A stretch of DNA of 64,000 nucleotides from JAJXZP01 sp963787185 (GCA_963787185.1 CAWBCC010000009.1:372001-436000), one strand, 5' to 3'; positions 8,581 through 17,350 are shown, counted from the stretch's first letter. Program-made: numbers and translations. The notes: generated by a model from the letters alone, not told the origin.

Positions 8581-9889
8581 GGCGCTTCCGGATTTCGGGT
8601 GTAATATTAAAATCCCATATCCAGGCCGCCGAAGTGAAATAGGATTGCCATGCGGAAGCGTTCTCTGTTCCTGAAACCACAAGCCATCCGCTTGATCTTC
8701 TGGATACCTGAGTTCACGGACTCGAGCATCGCGTTGCTGGTTTTCATGCGTATCGCATTCAGGATTCCCCAGAAGTACTTCCGGATCATCCTTCCAGCCT
8801 TGACCATCGGCTCGAGCTTGCTCCGGCTGATCCAGGACAAAAGCTCCTTCCAGCGCTTCTCGGCAACACCCAGATACCTATAGTCCCATAGGAGCGTCGC
8901 CGCTTCTTTGATTCTCCACGCTCTGGCCGTCCTCAGGTTCAAGCGTGACAACAGCATGAATGCCGGACGGTTTCCCGTCCGGTTGTCCGTTCTGGCTGAT
9001 GTCCTCAGCCAGTCGAACTTGGTGCCGCCAAGCACGCTCGGCTCGCCTGCTTTGCTGAGCTCCCGATGTTCCTGTGCCCGGACCTTGTCCACCGCCTTGT
9101 TCAGGTGCTGGGCCACATGGTAGCGATCGAACGCAATCAGGGATTCCCAGTTCTCGAAACTTTCTCTCACCGCCTTGATGTACGGATCCCACATGTCTAT
9201 CGAAATGCTTTCCAAGGCCTTCAAATCGGCCGTTTCCTGCGTTCTAAACCACGCGCCCAGAGTTCCTGCCTTCCGGTCCTGGAGAACATCCAAAACGGTG
9301 TTCTCGTCCTTGTCGAGGATAACCGTCACGTACTCGTGACGCTTCTGAAACGACGTCTCGTCAACCCCGATCTCCCGTGGTGACGATTTCTTCCGCTTCT
9401 CAAGCCCTCGGCGCACCGCTCGTTCCTGGATGCCGGCAACTTCGTCCCAGCTCAGGTCGAACATGGAGCCGACTTCGCTGATCGAAGCCATCTGCAGCCA
9501 GCGACATACGTGCCGCTCCAGCTCCATGGTGAAGCGGCTGTTCTTTTCGGCCCATGGAACCTTGACTTGAAGCACTCCGTGCTCTTCGCATCTGACGCGC
9601 GGAATCTCCGATTCGATGATCGTCTTGTGGTTGCAGGAATCCAGATGACGCCATTTCCGTGCCTTGCGGTCATGAATCGCCGCCACCTTGCCGCACTTCG
9701 CACAGAAGGCGTCTTCCCCCTCGGCGTACGCAACGATGACTCGCACCTCGCGCGTGGTGCCATCGCGGATGATCTCCTGCACTTCCCAGGGCCACTCAAT
9801 GCCAAGAATGTGGCTATAAAACTCTTCCAAGGATTCGCTACTCATAACCGCATTCTACCCAATACTTCCACTCGAATTCCAGAAGCCCC
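8581..9889 (-). mobile_element. Complete ISL3-family insertion sequence (1309 bp)
   Basis: The element is bounded by imperfect terminal inverted repeats, 17 of 21 bases identical: GGCGCTTCCGGATTTCGGGT at 8581 and, on the other strand, GGGGCTTCTGGAATTCGAGT ending at 9889. Flanking 8-bp direct repeats and a single transposase are exactly what is expected for ISL3. The ends, the duplication and the reading frame of the host gene all appear intact, so the insertion is recent and the element may still be active. Confidence 0.93.
8607..9845 (-). CDS. ISL3-family transposase
   Basis: A 412-residue DDE transposase. The N terminus holds a Cys/His zinc-binding module (FCAKCGK at about 48-52, CNH near 71, RCEEHG near 86). 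A helix-turn-helix precedes the catalytic core: GVDETSF (Asp162), AFDRYHVAQHLNKAVD (Asp240 region) and the final LESVNSGIQKIKRMACGF block with the Glu, followed by an FRMAILFH tail typical of the family. The frame is uninterrupted and starts at ATG 9843-9845, 44 bases inside the right end of the IS. Confidence 0.93.
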   Translation of the reverse strand: MSSESLEEFYSHILGIEWPWEVQEIIRDGTTREVRVIVAYAEGEDAFCAKCGKVAAIHDRKARKWRHLDSCNHKTIIESEIPRVRCEEHGVLQVKVPWAEKNSRFTMELERHVCRWLQMASISEVGSMFDLSWDEVAGIQERAVRRGLEKRKKSSPREIGVDETSFQKRHEYVTVILDKDENTVLDVLQDRKAGTLGAWFRTQETADLKALESISIDMWDPYIKAVRESFENWESLIAFDRYHVAQHLNKAVDKVRAQEHRELSKAGEPSVLGGTKFDWLRTSARTDNRTGNRPAFMLLSRLNLRTARAWRIKEAATLLWDYRYLGVAEKRWKELLSWISRSKLEPMVKAGRMIRKYFWGILNAIRMKTSNAMLESVNSGIQKIKRMACGFRNRERFRMAILFHFGGLDMGF

Positions 9890-9897
9890 ACATTTAC
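9890..9897. repeat. Target-site duplication, right copy
   Basis: ACATTTAC, identical to 8573-8580, directly abuts the right end of the ISL3 element. Confidence 0.93.
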
Positions 9898-10078
9898 TGA
9901 AAGCGCGCGCGCTATGGCGACCGCTTCATCGGCCCGGGGAAGGATATTCCTACGCCTTAGACCATTGTAAGAATCTCGATTGATCCCCGCAGTAGCCGCA
10001 ACGGCTTCTATGGTCGTGTTTTGGCGCTTCACGGCTTCCTTCACCCGCCCAAAAAAATCCATACCCACGCGATGTAAC

Positions 10079-10106
10079 ACATTAGCAGAGATGAAACAGC
10101 TTACAA
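10079..10106 (-). promoter_or_regulatory. Promoter of the split XRE regulator
   Basis: TTGTAA (10101-10106), 16-base spacer, TAATGT (10079-10084). The expected transcript begins about 10 bases before the ATG at 10062, with GTGGGT as a weak ribosome site. Confidence 0.55.
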
Positions 10107-10284
10107 CCTGACAGGTAATCGCGATTTCTCCTTTTCACTAACCGTATGTGCTACAATAAGATATTGGACGAGTCCAGTCGCTTAGCGTACAATTTTGTGC
10201 GAATTCTACGCTGACCCCTGTTCCATCCCTCCCCGTGCCTCAAAGTGATCATTCAACGCGAAGGACCGCTAGGGCGATGTCGAA

Positions 10285-11322
10285 CTAAGGGAAGAAGCGA
10301 TAGACGGTCGTATGCGACCAGAGCGCGCCCGGGCGCAGGACGGCCGAAGGGAAGGAGCTCTGGTTCGGCGCGTCGGGGAATAATTCCGTTTCAAGGCACA
10401 GACCCGCGTGCTTATTGTATACCGATCCGCGCTTTCCGGCATTTCCCGACAGGAAATTGCCCGTGTAGAACTGAACGCCGGGCATCGTGGTGGCCATCGT
10501 CATCCGGCGACGGCTTACCGGCTCCCGCAAATCGGCGAACTCCTTGAGCCTCTCTCCCTCGTCGCCCTGGCGATCGATCACGAAGCAGTGGTCGAATCCT
10601 CCCGCCGCGGCGATATCCGCTCCGATCCGCTTGGGCTTCCTGAAATCGAAGGCGGTGCCCGCGACCGGCGCGATGCTGCCGAGAGGGATCATGCCGGAAT
10701 CCACGGGAATATAGTGCGAGACCGCCAGGGCTAGCTCATGGTCGAGAATGTCGCCCCTGCCTTCGCCCTTCAGATTGAAGTACGCATGGTTGGTGATATT
10801 GACGATCGTCTCCGCATCGCTCATGGCCTCGAAGCGCGATTCCAGTTTTCCGCCGGCATCGAGACTGTAGAACGCTTCGATGTCCAGGCGGCCGGGGTAG
10901 CCTTCCTCGCCTGCGGGGCTCGTCCGCCTGAGTCGCAGCGCGGGCGCTCCGCCGATCTCCGAGGTCTCGGCGCTCCAGATGTACTTATCGAATCCCTTGA
11001 TGCCGCCGTGGAGATGGTTGGCACCGTTGTTGGCCGCCAATTCATAACGCTTGCCGGAAAGGACGAATTTGGCCCCGCCGATGCGATTAGCGAAACGGCC
11101 GACCGTCGCCCCGAAATGCGGATGGGGCGAGGTCAGGCCGGCCAGGGTCGAAGTGCCGAGAAGGACATCGATCCGGCCTCCCTTGCCGTCGGGCAGAAGC
11201 ATGGAAAGGAATGTGGCTCCGAAATCGCTGAACGTCGCCGTGAAGTCGCCGGCCTGGAGCACGAAGAGCGCCGCTTCCTCGCCCGTGTCGAGAGTGCCGT
11301 AGCTGAGCCGTTTGATGGACAT
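10285..11322 (-). CDS. galM: Aldose 1-epimerase (mutarotase)
   Basis: A 345-residue cytoplasmic enzyme interconverting alpha and beta anomers of galactose or glucose. Family landmarks are GATVGRFANRIGGAKF, NNGANHLHGG (His), VNITNHAYFNLKGEG (catalytic His), the Asp in GGFDHCFVID and the catalytic Glu in LCLETELFPDAPN. The start is ATG 11320-11322 behind AAGGAG; the frame extends further upstream only into a hairpin-rich spacer. It lies downstream of the SDR gene on the same strand but is separated from it by three hairpins, so it may have its own control. Confidence 0.95.
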   Translation of the reverse strand: MSIKRLSYGTLDTGEEAALFVLQAGDFTATFSDFGATFLSMLLPDGKGGRIDVLLGTSTLAGLTSPHPHFGATVGRFANRIGGAKFVLSGKRYELAANNGANHLHGGIKGFDKYIWSAETSEIGGAPALRLRRTSPAGEEGYPGRLDIEAFYSLDAGGKLESRFEAMSDAETIVNITNHAYFNLKGEGRGDILDHELALAVSHYIPVDSGMIPLGSIAPVAGTAFDFRKPKRIGADIAAAGGFDHCFVIDRQGDEGERLKEFADLREPVSRRRMTMATTMPGVQFYTGNFLSGNAGKRGSVYNKHAGLCLETELFPDAPNQSSFPSAVLRPGALWSHTTVYRFFP

Positions 11323-11343
11323 TGGAGTCTCCTTGTCATCGGT

Positions 11344-11488
11344 TTTTTTCAAAAGTCGGACGACTTTTGAAAAAACTACCCTAAATTGCGGCATTTGCGC
11401 CCGGTTTCGTAGTGTCGGCGGAGCCGACACTACGAAACCGGAGCAAATGCGAAGCCAATTTAAAAAGTAACCAACTTTTGAAATTGGC
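11344..11488. repeat. Three consecutive hairpins between SDR and galM
   Basis: Three inverted repeats fill the spacer. First: perfect 15-base arms 11344-11358 / 11361-11375 with a 2-base loop. Second: a long stem 11391-11419 / 11423-11450, of which 19 bases around the 3-base loop and 8 outer bases pair. Third: 11454-11461 / 11481-11488 with a further 6-base inner pairing. The tract AAATTG before the second hairpin could also pair with CAATTT of the third, giving a competing fold. Possible roles are transcription termination after SDR, mRNA stabilisation, or a small palindromic repeat element. Confidence 0.75.
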
Positions 11489-12316
11489 TCAGGGAAGCTT
11501 GTAGTATATGCGGTAGAATTTTTCGAACCAGCGCGCGGGGATGAGCCGCTTGACGATTACGGCGAAACGTTCGAAACCCGGCCCCACGGTGGTGCGCACG
11601 GGCAGGCGCGGCGATTCGAGAAGCTGCAGGACGCGCTTGGCTACGACGAGAGGCGCGAAGCCCTGGGATTCGTCCCGAATCTGCACATCCATGGCGGCTT
11701 CGAAATGCTTCTTGTACGGGCTCGCATCGTCGGCTTTCTTGACATAGCGGCGGGCCGCGGTGAATCCGGTGCGGAAGTCTCCCGGCTCGATGAGACAGGC
11801 CTGGATGCCGAAGGGGCGAACCTCGTAGCGCAGCGATTCCACCATGCCTTCGATGGCGTACTTGCTGGCGGAATAGAACGCCTGGAAAGGCATGCCGACC
11901 ACTCCGGCGATCGAGCTCAAGACGAGGATCTTGCCCGATCCCGCGGCCCGCATCACGGGCAGGACGGCCTTGACGCTGCGCACGGCCCCCAGAAAGTTCG
12001 TGTTGATCTGAAGCGAGATCTCCTCCATGCTGCTGTCTTCTATGGAGCCGGCTATGCCCATGCCCGCATTGCAGAGAATCGCGTCGATGCGTCCGGCCTT
12101 CTCGACGACGGCGGCGACCGCCTTCGAAACCGAATCGTCATCGGTGATGTCCATCCCGATCATCTCGAAGAACTCGTCCGCCTTCTTCACGTAGGCCGAG
12201 GGATTCCTGCAGGTTCCGAAAACGCGGATTCCCTTCTTCGCAAGATGGGTCGCGCAGGCGTTTCCTATGCCGCTCGACGCGCCGGTCACGATCACGACTC
12301 TTTCATGTTGATCCAT
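11489..12316 (-). CDS. Short-chain dehydrogenase/reductase
   Basis: A 275-residue classical SDR with the NAD(P)-binding motif TGASSGIG at residues 11-18, the structural NAG (CNAGMG), catalytic Ser in VLSSIAG and the YSASK active site with Tyr and Lys. Substrate is not predictable; the EPGDFRTGF segment and long C-terminal tail resemble oxidoreductases acting on hydrophobic alcohols. The start is ATG 12314-12316 behind AAAGGAG, which overlaps the stop region of cmk, so translation is likely coupled to the murC-yicC-cmk operon. Confidence 0.88.
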   Translation of the reverse strand: MDQHERVVIVTGASSGIGNACATHLAKKGIRVFGTCRNPSAYVKKADEFFEMIGMDITDDDSVSKAVAAVVEKAGRIDAILCNAGMGIAGSIEDSSMEEISLQINTNFLGAVRSVKAVLPVMRAAGSGKILVLSSIAGVVGMPFQAFYSASKYAIEGMVESLRYEVRPFGIQACLIEPGDFRTGFTAARRYVKKADDASPYKKHFEAAMDVQIRDESQGFAPLVVAKRVLQLLESPRLPVRTTVGPGFERFAVIVKRLIPARWFEKFYRIYYKLP

Positions 12317-12330
12317 GGTATCGCACTCCT

Positions 12331-12912
12331 TTAGGAATTTTTTGCTCCGGGTATTTTCCCGGTGCCGTATCGAGGCTGGGGAGAAACCTTCATGGATGCC
12401 GCGGCTATCAAATCGACTATCGCATCCGGAAGGAATTTCTCCGTATTGATCACGAGATCGGCGAAGGAATAGTCGTCGTTGTCGATGGCGTAGAGCCGGC
12501 CATACCGTGCATGATCCTGTCGATCGCGTTCTTTCGTAAAGGCCAGCACGGTTTCGCGATCGCCGCCCTCGGGACCCTGCCCCTGCGGTCTGCTGCGTAT
12601 CCTTTCCGCGCGGACCTCCACGCTCGCCGTGAGATATACTCTCAGCGCGGCGTCGGGGAGCTTCCAGATGGCCAGCCGCGATCCGATTACGCAGTCGCCC
12701 TCGTGGGCCAGTTCGACCTGTCGCCGATCGACATGGAGGTCGTACCAATCGTCGGACCCGGCGCTTTCGATGATTTCCGCGAGATCGACTCCGCGCTCGG
12801 CGGCTATGTTCCTGAACGTGTAGTTGACCAGCCGTACGCCGAGCCTTTCGGCGAGGAGGCGGCTCACGGTCGTGTTGCCGCAGCCCGATTTACCCGATAT
12901 CGCGACGATCAT
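12331..12912 (-). CDS. Cytidylate kinase-like nucleoside monophosphate kinase
   Basis: A 193-residue P-loop kinase of the short cytidylate-kinase-like family. The P-loop is SGKSGCGNTT, with Asn where Lys is usual (GxGKT). The LVNYTFRNIAAERG segment, VIGSRLAIW and a lid with RAERIRSR follow. Expected reaction: phosphorylation of CMP/dCMP by ATP. It sits 13 bases downstream of yicC and 14 upstream of SDR. Some spirochaete enzymes of this family share a GNTT loop, so the change does not by itself mean loss of activity. The frame is contained within the housekeeping operon and codon use is normal. Confidence 0.75.
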   Translation of the reverse strand: MIVAISGKSGCGNTTVSRLLAERLGVRLVNYTFRNIAAERGVDLAEIIESAGSDDWYDLHVDRRQVELAHEGDCVIGSRLAIWKLPDAALRVYLTASVEVRAERIRSRPQGQGPEGGDRETVLAFTKERDRQDHARYGRLYAIDNDDYSFADLVINTEKFLPDAIVDLIAAASMKVSPQPRYGTGKIPGAKNS

Positions 12913-12925
12913 GCGGCCTCGCTTC

Positions 12926-13795
12926 TCATTCTATATTGCGCAATTGCTCGCGCACGTTCTCCAGGGCATCCTTGAGCTCCACGACCGCTTCGCTGACAGG
13001 AAGAAGGATATTCTTCGAGCCGATGGTATTCACTTCCCTGTTCATCTCCTGGCACAGGAAATCCAGCTTCTTGCCGGGAGCGGCCTCTTCCGCCGCGATG
13101 CGGAGAAACGACGATATGTGCGCATCGAGGCGCGATATCTCTTCGTTGACCGTATATTTCATGAGCAGGGATGCGGTCTCCGCGAGAACCCTACCCTCGT
13201 CGACCGAGTCTCCCATCACCTCGCGGAAGCGCTGAGAGAGCTGGGAACGGACGGTGCGTTCGATTTCGGGAACCCGAGAACGCACCGCGGCGAGCGACGC
13301 GGATATTCTCTCGAGCTGCAGCTCGATGTCGATCCGGGTGGCTTCGCCCTCACGGAGGCGGGAAGCCTCGTATTCGGCGAAACACGAGCCCAGCTCCGGC
13401 TCCAGTCTCGTCCACATTTCATCTTCGTCTATGTCCCGCTCGTAGGCCACGACCCCATCGAACGACAGGATGTTGCCGAGACGCGGGGCCTCCTGTATGC
13501 CGCAGGCTGCGGCTATCTCCGAGAGCACTTTGGAAACCGCGGAGGCGGCCGCAATGTCCGCGCTGACGGCGACGGGAACGTCGAGCTCGCGTACGCGGAG
13601 CCAGAGTTCGACCTTTCCGTGCCTCACGCGGGCCGAAATGTATTCGCGGAAACGGGGCTCGAGCCGCGACAGGTAGGGCGGAACGGAAATCGAAAGATCC
13701 AGGTAGCGGTTGTTGTACGACCTCAGCTCGATGTTCCCTCTGATGCCCTTCGTCTTCAGGTCGCGATGGGCGAATCCGGTCATGCTCTTCAGCAT
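12926..13795 (-). CDS. yicC: YicC-family endoribonuclease
   Basis: A 289-residue YicC/YloC protein. The start MLKSMTGFA is the family hallmark, followed by ELRSYNNRYLDL, a long helical middle, and the C-terminal block FLCQEMNREVNTIGSK, which is nearly invariant. YicC proteins are RNA-cleaving enzymes linked to RNA turnover. The ATG (13793-13795) overlaps the end of murC by seven bases (ATGCTGA), so the pair is translationally coupled; longer in-frame extensions upstream are excluded by this and by family length. Confidence 0.93.
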   Translation of the reverse strand: MLKSMTGFAHRDLKTKGIRGNIELRSYNNRYLDLSISVPPYLSRLEPRFREYISARVRHGKVELWLRVRELDVPVAVSADIAAASAVSKVLSEIAAACGIQEAPRLGNILSFDGVVAYERDIDEDEMWTRLEPELGSCFAEYEASRLREGEATRIDIELQLERISASLAAVRSRVPEIERTVRSQLSQRFREVMGDSVDEGRVLAETASLLMKYTVNEEISRLDAHISSFLRIAAEEAAPGKKLDFLCQEMNREVNTIGSKNILLPVSEAVVELKDALENVREQLRNIE

Positions 13796-15288
13796 CCGAC
13801 TTTCTCCGATGCGCACAAACGTTCGCGGAGCGCCGCCCCGAGGCGCCAATTGTCCCCGGCGCCCATGGTCAGAAAAAGATCTCCGGGACGAAGAATGGAC
13901 AGGACGGCTTCGAGCGCGTCGAGGGGCTCGTCGAAGTAAAGGTGCCCGCCGCCTTTTCCCGGTACCGCACCGGATCCGCCCGTCCCGGCCCTGCGTCTGC
14001 ACAGCGAATCGTACAAAGCCCTGCCGTCGAGACCCTCGACCGGCCGCTCGCGCGCGGAGGGATATATCTTATGGAGAACGACGATATCCGCATCGTCGAG
14101 ACTCTCCACGAAATCTTCGAAAAGAGCCGCGGTGCGCGAATAGGTGTGCGACATGAAATCGACGATCAGGCGCCGCCGCGGCCAGAACTCCTTCACGCCG
14201 CGAATGGTGTCGCGAATCGCCGTAGGATGATGGCCGTAGTCGTCCATGAAAAGCACGCCGCCGGCTTCGCCGAGTATCTCGGAACGGCGCTTGGAGCCGG
14301 CGAAGGCCGACAATGCCGCGAAGACGACATCGACATCCTCGACCTTCGGAGATTCGGGCCGCTCCGCGCGCAGGATGGACAAGGCGAGAGCAATGGCGGC
14401 CGTCGCATCGAGAGCCAGATGCTCACCGGGGACATGCAGAGAAAAATCGCGATCGAAGCCCGAAAGGCGGAATGCGGCGTGCCCGTCGCCGGCCTCGTAG
14501 CGAAGGAGTCGAAAGGGACCCTCGGCGCGTCGCCCGTAGGGGGTCATCGTCAGATCGGAACGATCGGGCCGGACGCTTTCGGCCGCCCGGACGGCTCCGG
14601 GGTCGTCGGCGCAGTAGATGAGTTCGCCGTCCCGGGGAAGAATGCGGATATACTCGACGAAGGCGGCGAGAATGCTCTCGTAGCTCGGATAGTAGTCCTG
14701 GTGATCCGACTCGATACTGGTGACGACGATGCGGCGAGGATGGAAGTAAAGAAAATGGCGGCGGTATTCGCAGGTTTCGGCGACGAAGTAGGTGTCGCCT
14801 TTTCGCAGAGTGGAGCGGCCGCCGAAACCGGCGACGGCGGACCCCGCGAGAATGGTCGCGGGAAGCCCCAAAGCCGCGATGATCGCTCCGGTCATCGCCG
14901 TCGTCGTGGTCTTTCCGTGGACGCCGGCGATTCCCGAGGAATCTGCGCCGGCGGACAGCCGACCGAGAGCCTCGGGATAGCTGAGAACAGGTATGCCCCG
15001 GCGCGACGCCTCGAGAAGCTCCGGGTTCGAATCGCGCGCATACGCGGCCGAATGCACGACGAGATCGATGGTTCCGTCTATCCTCGAGGCGTGAAAACCG
15101 ATTTCGACCGGCACATTCAGCTCGCGGAGTATCTCGTCGGTGTAAAAGACGTCGGCGACGTCGCTTCCGCTGAGTCGAGCGCCCCTGGCGGCCAGGATCT
15201 CGGCCAGAGCCGTCATGCCCGTGCCCTTCGCTCCCACGAGATGCACGCGAAGTCCCGATATGGGCGGCTCGAGCAGGCTCTGATTCAT
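13789..15288 (-). CDS. murC: UDP-N-acetylmuramate--L-alanine ligase
   Basis: MurC adds L-Ala to UDP-MurNAc in the cytoplasm, the first step of the peptidoglycan stem peptide. The 499 residues contain the N-terminal Rossmann motif GAKGTGMTALAE, the ATP loop GVHGKTTTTAMTGA, the ESDHQDYYPS metal/substrate region, and DDYGHHPTAIRDTIRG of the C-terminal ligase domain. Length and motifs are normal. No Shine-Dalgarno is visible at ATG 15286-15288; instead a -10 box ends six bases upstream. First gene of the murC-yicC-cmk-SDR operon. Confidence 0.95.
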   Translation of the reverse strand: MNQSLLEPPISGLRVHLVGAKGTGMTALAEILAARGARLSGSDVADVFYTDEILRELNVPVEIGFHASRIDGTIDLVVHSAAYARDSNPELLEASRRGIPVLSYPEALGRLSAGADSSGIAGVHGKTTTTAMTGAIIAALGLPATILAGSAVAGFGGRSTLRKGDTYFVAETCEYRRHFLYFHPRRIVVTSIESDHQDYYPSYESILAAFVEYIRILPRDGELIYCADDPGAVRAAESVRPDRSDLTMTPYGRRAEGPFRLLRYEAGDGHAAFRLSGFDRDFSLHVPGEHLALDATAAIALALSILRAERPESPKVEDVDVVFAALSAFAGSKRRSEILGEAGGVLFMDDYGHHPTAIRDTIRGVKEFWPRRRLIVDFMSHTYSRTAALFEDFVESLDDADIVVLHKIYPSARERPVEGLDGRALYDSLCRRRAGTGGSGAVPGKGGGHLYFDEPLDALEAVLSILRPGDLFLTMGAGDNWRLGAALRERLCASEKVGC

Positions 15289-15294
15289 GACAGC

Positions 15295-15323
15295 ATTTTA
15301 GCTGAAGCTCCGATCGGGAGCAA
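15295..15323 (-). promoter_or_regulatory. murC promoter (leaderless type)
   Basis: TTGCTC (15318-15323), 17-base spacer, TAAAAT (15295-15300), then six bases to the ATG. The -35 region overlaps a small hairpin that may also end transcription of the upstream GH57 gene. Confidence 0.6.
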
Positions 15324-15340
15324 GGCGCGCCCGCCTCATC

Positions 15341-17290
15341 TCAGGCGCGCAGTTCGAGGGTGATCGAGAATTGGCGGGTGCCTTCGGGCGGCAGATCGAG
15401 ATCCCATCCGATGAACAGATCGCAGCCCTGGTACCGCTCGACTTTGGTCGCGCCGTCGTCCACCGTCAGAAGAACCGGTTCGTGACGGAACTCGAACGCG
15501 TGCTCTGAACGCATCTCGATCCGCTCTTCGTGTCGAAGGTTTTCCAGTCGCAGCGAGGTTCCGGCCGAAAATTCGCAGACGGCGGCCGCATCGAAGACCG
15601 AGGCCTCGCGGCCCTTGAATATGCTGAGGCCCACGGCGCTCGGCGAGAAGCCTGCCGAGAAATTGTTCTCGACGACGAACCTGAGGGGAATGGGATCGGT
15701 ATCCTTGTTGACGAGTTCGTAATCGACGGAAACGCCGCCCTTGCGGAAAATGAAAGTCTTTTTCAGGGTCAGGGCTCTACGCTTTCCGCCCAGGTCCACC
15801 CAACCATCGAACGACAGCGCTGCGATGTTCGCAGGACGGTCGGCTTCGACGAGGACATAGTGCGATATGGCGAAATTCCCGAGATCGGGGCCGAAACTTC
15901 CCTTTTTCGTGCAGCGATCCTGGAAGGCCATTCGCCTGGGCCCTCCGTTCGAACCGGCCATCACGTTGACGTAATTCCACCGGGATCGGAAGGAGTCCAG
16001 TTCCGTCAGGCTTCCGCCGCGAAGATGGACGTAGGCGTTGAGATCCGCTCCCTGGTAGAGAATTTCCTTGACGCCGTCGAAATCGACATCGGTGCTGATC
16101 ACGCCCGGAGCGAAGCTGCCCCGAAGTCGCGTCGTCTTTTCCGCTTCGATCAACGCTCCGTATGCCGCGGCACGTATGGGAAGCTGAGTTATTCCGCCCG
16201 AGGATCCGCACCAATAAGCGTCTCCGCACTGCCCCTTCCACAATTCTTCCTGCGCGGTTTTCTTGCGCGACTTGTCGCCGCGAAGCTGGCCCACGAGAAT
16301 CCGCACATAGTGCATCTTGGAATAGAGCGCCAAGCTCTCCTCGTGCCTGAGAAGAAGGCGTCGGAGACTTCCTGAATCCGCCGACGCATCCTGTCGATCG
16401 GACGGGACATCGCCGCGTGCGGTTCCACCCCGCGGGGCGACGCCCCGCTCCTGGCTCTTGACCATGAGCGAGAAGGATGCATTGCCCGGGAAATAGGCTC
16501 GCGCATAGTGACGCAGGGACCTCATGTATCGCGATGGCGTCGTCGTCTCGAATTCGAGACTCAGCTTCTGCAGTGCGGCGAAGGACAGCTCGAACATGAC
16601 GTCGGGCGACTCCATCTTCGAGGAGTTCCAAAGCGAGCGTATCGCGCGTTCGGAGTAGAAAATCGAATAAAGAGGCGAGTAACCCACGCGATTTCTCGAC
16701 TCCTGCAGGGCGTCCACGGGAGCCAGAGGGGAAGCGAAACTCTCGATCGCATCGAGAACGGGAAAAACGACGATGCTTTTTCCCTGGTCTTCCGTCATCA
16801 CAGGGTTGCCGATGGCCTCTTTTTCGAAACCGGCGAGCCTGAAATGTCGCTCGGTCAGGAAAGAGAAGTCGAACCCGCTCGTTTGCAGCGTGGAAGCCAG
16901 AGCGGGCTCCCATGCGTAGTCCTGGATCCAGCAGCCTCTCGGTCGCCTTCCGAAGGCCTTTCTGATATAGGTAGTCAGAAGCTCGATCTGGCCCAGGCGA
17001 TCGGAACCGGGAACGAGCGGAAGAAGAGGGGCGAAAAAGCCCCCGCCCAGAAGTTCGATCTGCTTTCTGAGCACCATCTCTTCCATGAGCATGAGAAATT
17101 CCGGATGATGCGATTCGAGCCACTTGAGGGCCGTGCCCGAGTAGCTGACGGTCGCGGCTATATCGGGAAAGCGGTAAAGCACGGAGAGAAAGGGACGCCA
17201 GGATATCTGGTACGCTTCTTCGAAAAGAGATTCGTCGGCACCCTCGGGGAGATGACTATACGTACCAACGATGACAGAACTTTTCTGCAT
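15341..17290 (-). CDS. GH57-family glucanotransferase/amylase-like protein with altered nucleophile position
   Basis: A 649-residue protein with the layout of GH57 4-alpha-glucanotransferases: an N-terminal catalytic barrel, a helical DUF1925-like segment (AAAYGALIEAEK) and a C-terminal beta domain of DUF1926 type. Motif 1 is changed from HQP to HLP (GTYSHLPEG), motif 2 reads GGGFFAPLLP, and the motif-3 region is RGCWIQDYAWEPAL. The latter aligns with the usual WxxERVWxP, which puts Asp124 where the family has its Glu nucleophile. It may therefore be catalytically altered or inactive. Start ATG 17288-17290 behind AAAGGAA; the further upstream ATG overlaps the -10 box. Likely role: alpha-glucan metabolism or binding. 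Confidence 0.75.
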   Translation of the reverse strand: MQKSSVIVGTYSHLPEGADESLFEEAYQISWRPFLSVLYRFPDIAATVSYSGTALKWLESHHPEFLMLMEEMVLRKQIELLGGGFFAPLLPLVPGSDRLGQIELLTTYIRKAFGRRPRGCWIQDYAWEPALASTLQTSGFDFSFLTERHFRLAGFEKEAIGNPVMTEDQGKSIVVFPVLDAIESFASPLAPVDALQESRNRVGYSPLYSIFYSERAIRSLWNSSKMESPDVMFELSFAALQKLSLEFETTTPSRYMRSLRHYARAYFPGNASFSLMVKSQERGVAPRGGTARGDVPSDRQDASADSGSLRRLLLRHEESLALYSKMHYVRILVGQLRGDKSRKKTAQEELWKGQCGDAYWCGSSGGITQLPIRAAAYGALIEAEKTTRLRGSFAPGVISTDVDFDGVKEILYQGADLNAYVHLRGGSLTELDSFRSRWNYVNVMAGSNGGPRRMAFQDRCTKKGSFGPDLGNFAISHYVLVEADRPANIAALSFDGWVDLGGKRRALTLKKTFIFRKGGVSVDYELVNKDTDPIPLRFVVENNFSAGFSPSAVGLSIFKGREASVFDAAAVCEFSAGTSLRLENLRHEERIEMRSEHAFEFRHEPVLLTVDDGATKVERYQGCDLFIGWDLDLPPEGTRQFSITLELRA

Positions 17291-17321
17291 GTACGGGCGT
17301 TCCTTTGGAAATATAAGGGGC

Positions 17322-17350
17322 ATTATAGTGCACTGCCTTCGCTTTCGAAA
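17322..17350 (-). promoter_or_regulatory. Promoter of the GH57-like gene
   Basis: TTTCGA (17345-17350), 17-base spacer, perfect TATAAT (17322-17327). Expected leader of about 25 bases with a normal Shine-Dalgarno. Confidence 0.6.

Larger units (their letters stand above)
8398..10062 (-). pseudogene. XRE-family transcriptional regulator split by an ISL3 insertion
   Basis: The first 58 codons (10062 down to 9890) encode an N-terminal helix-turn-helix: DFFGRVKEAVKRQNTT, then INRDSYNGLRRRNILPRAD. The last 57 codons (8580 down to 8398) read EYLVTGEAPAGW and on to a helical tail. Removing the IS and one copy of the 8-bp duplication restores an exact frame across SVNVEYLVTG, the junction usual in Treponema-type short regulators. 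The ancestral protein was 115 residues. The ATG at 10060-10062 is preferred over the upstream GTG because the promoter -10 box overlaps the GTG. It was probably the repressor of the decayed integrated element. Confidence 0.85.

Noticed and set aside
10107..10284. Possible tRNA or small RNA gene between the XRE regulator and galM
   Set aside because: No cloverleaf or terminator-associated structure could be drawn from the sequence.
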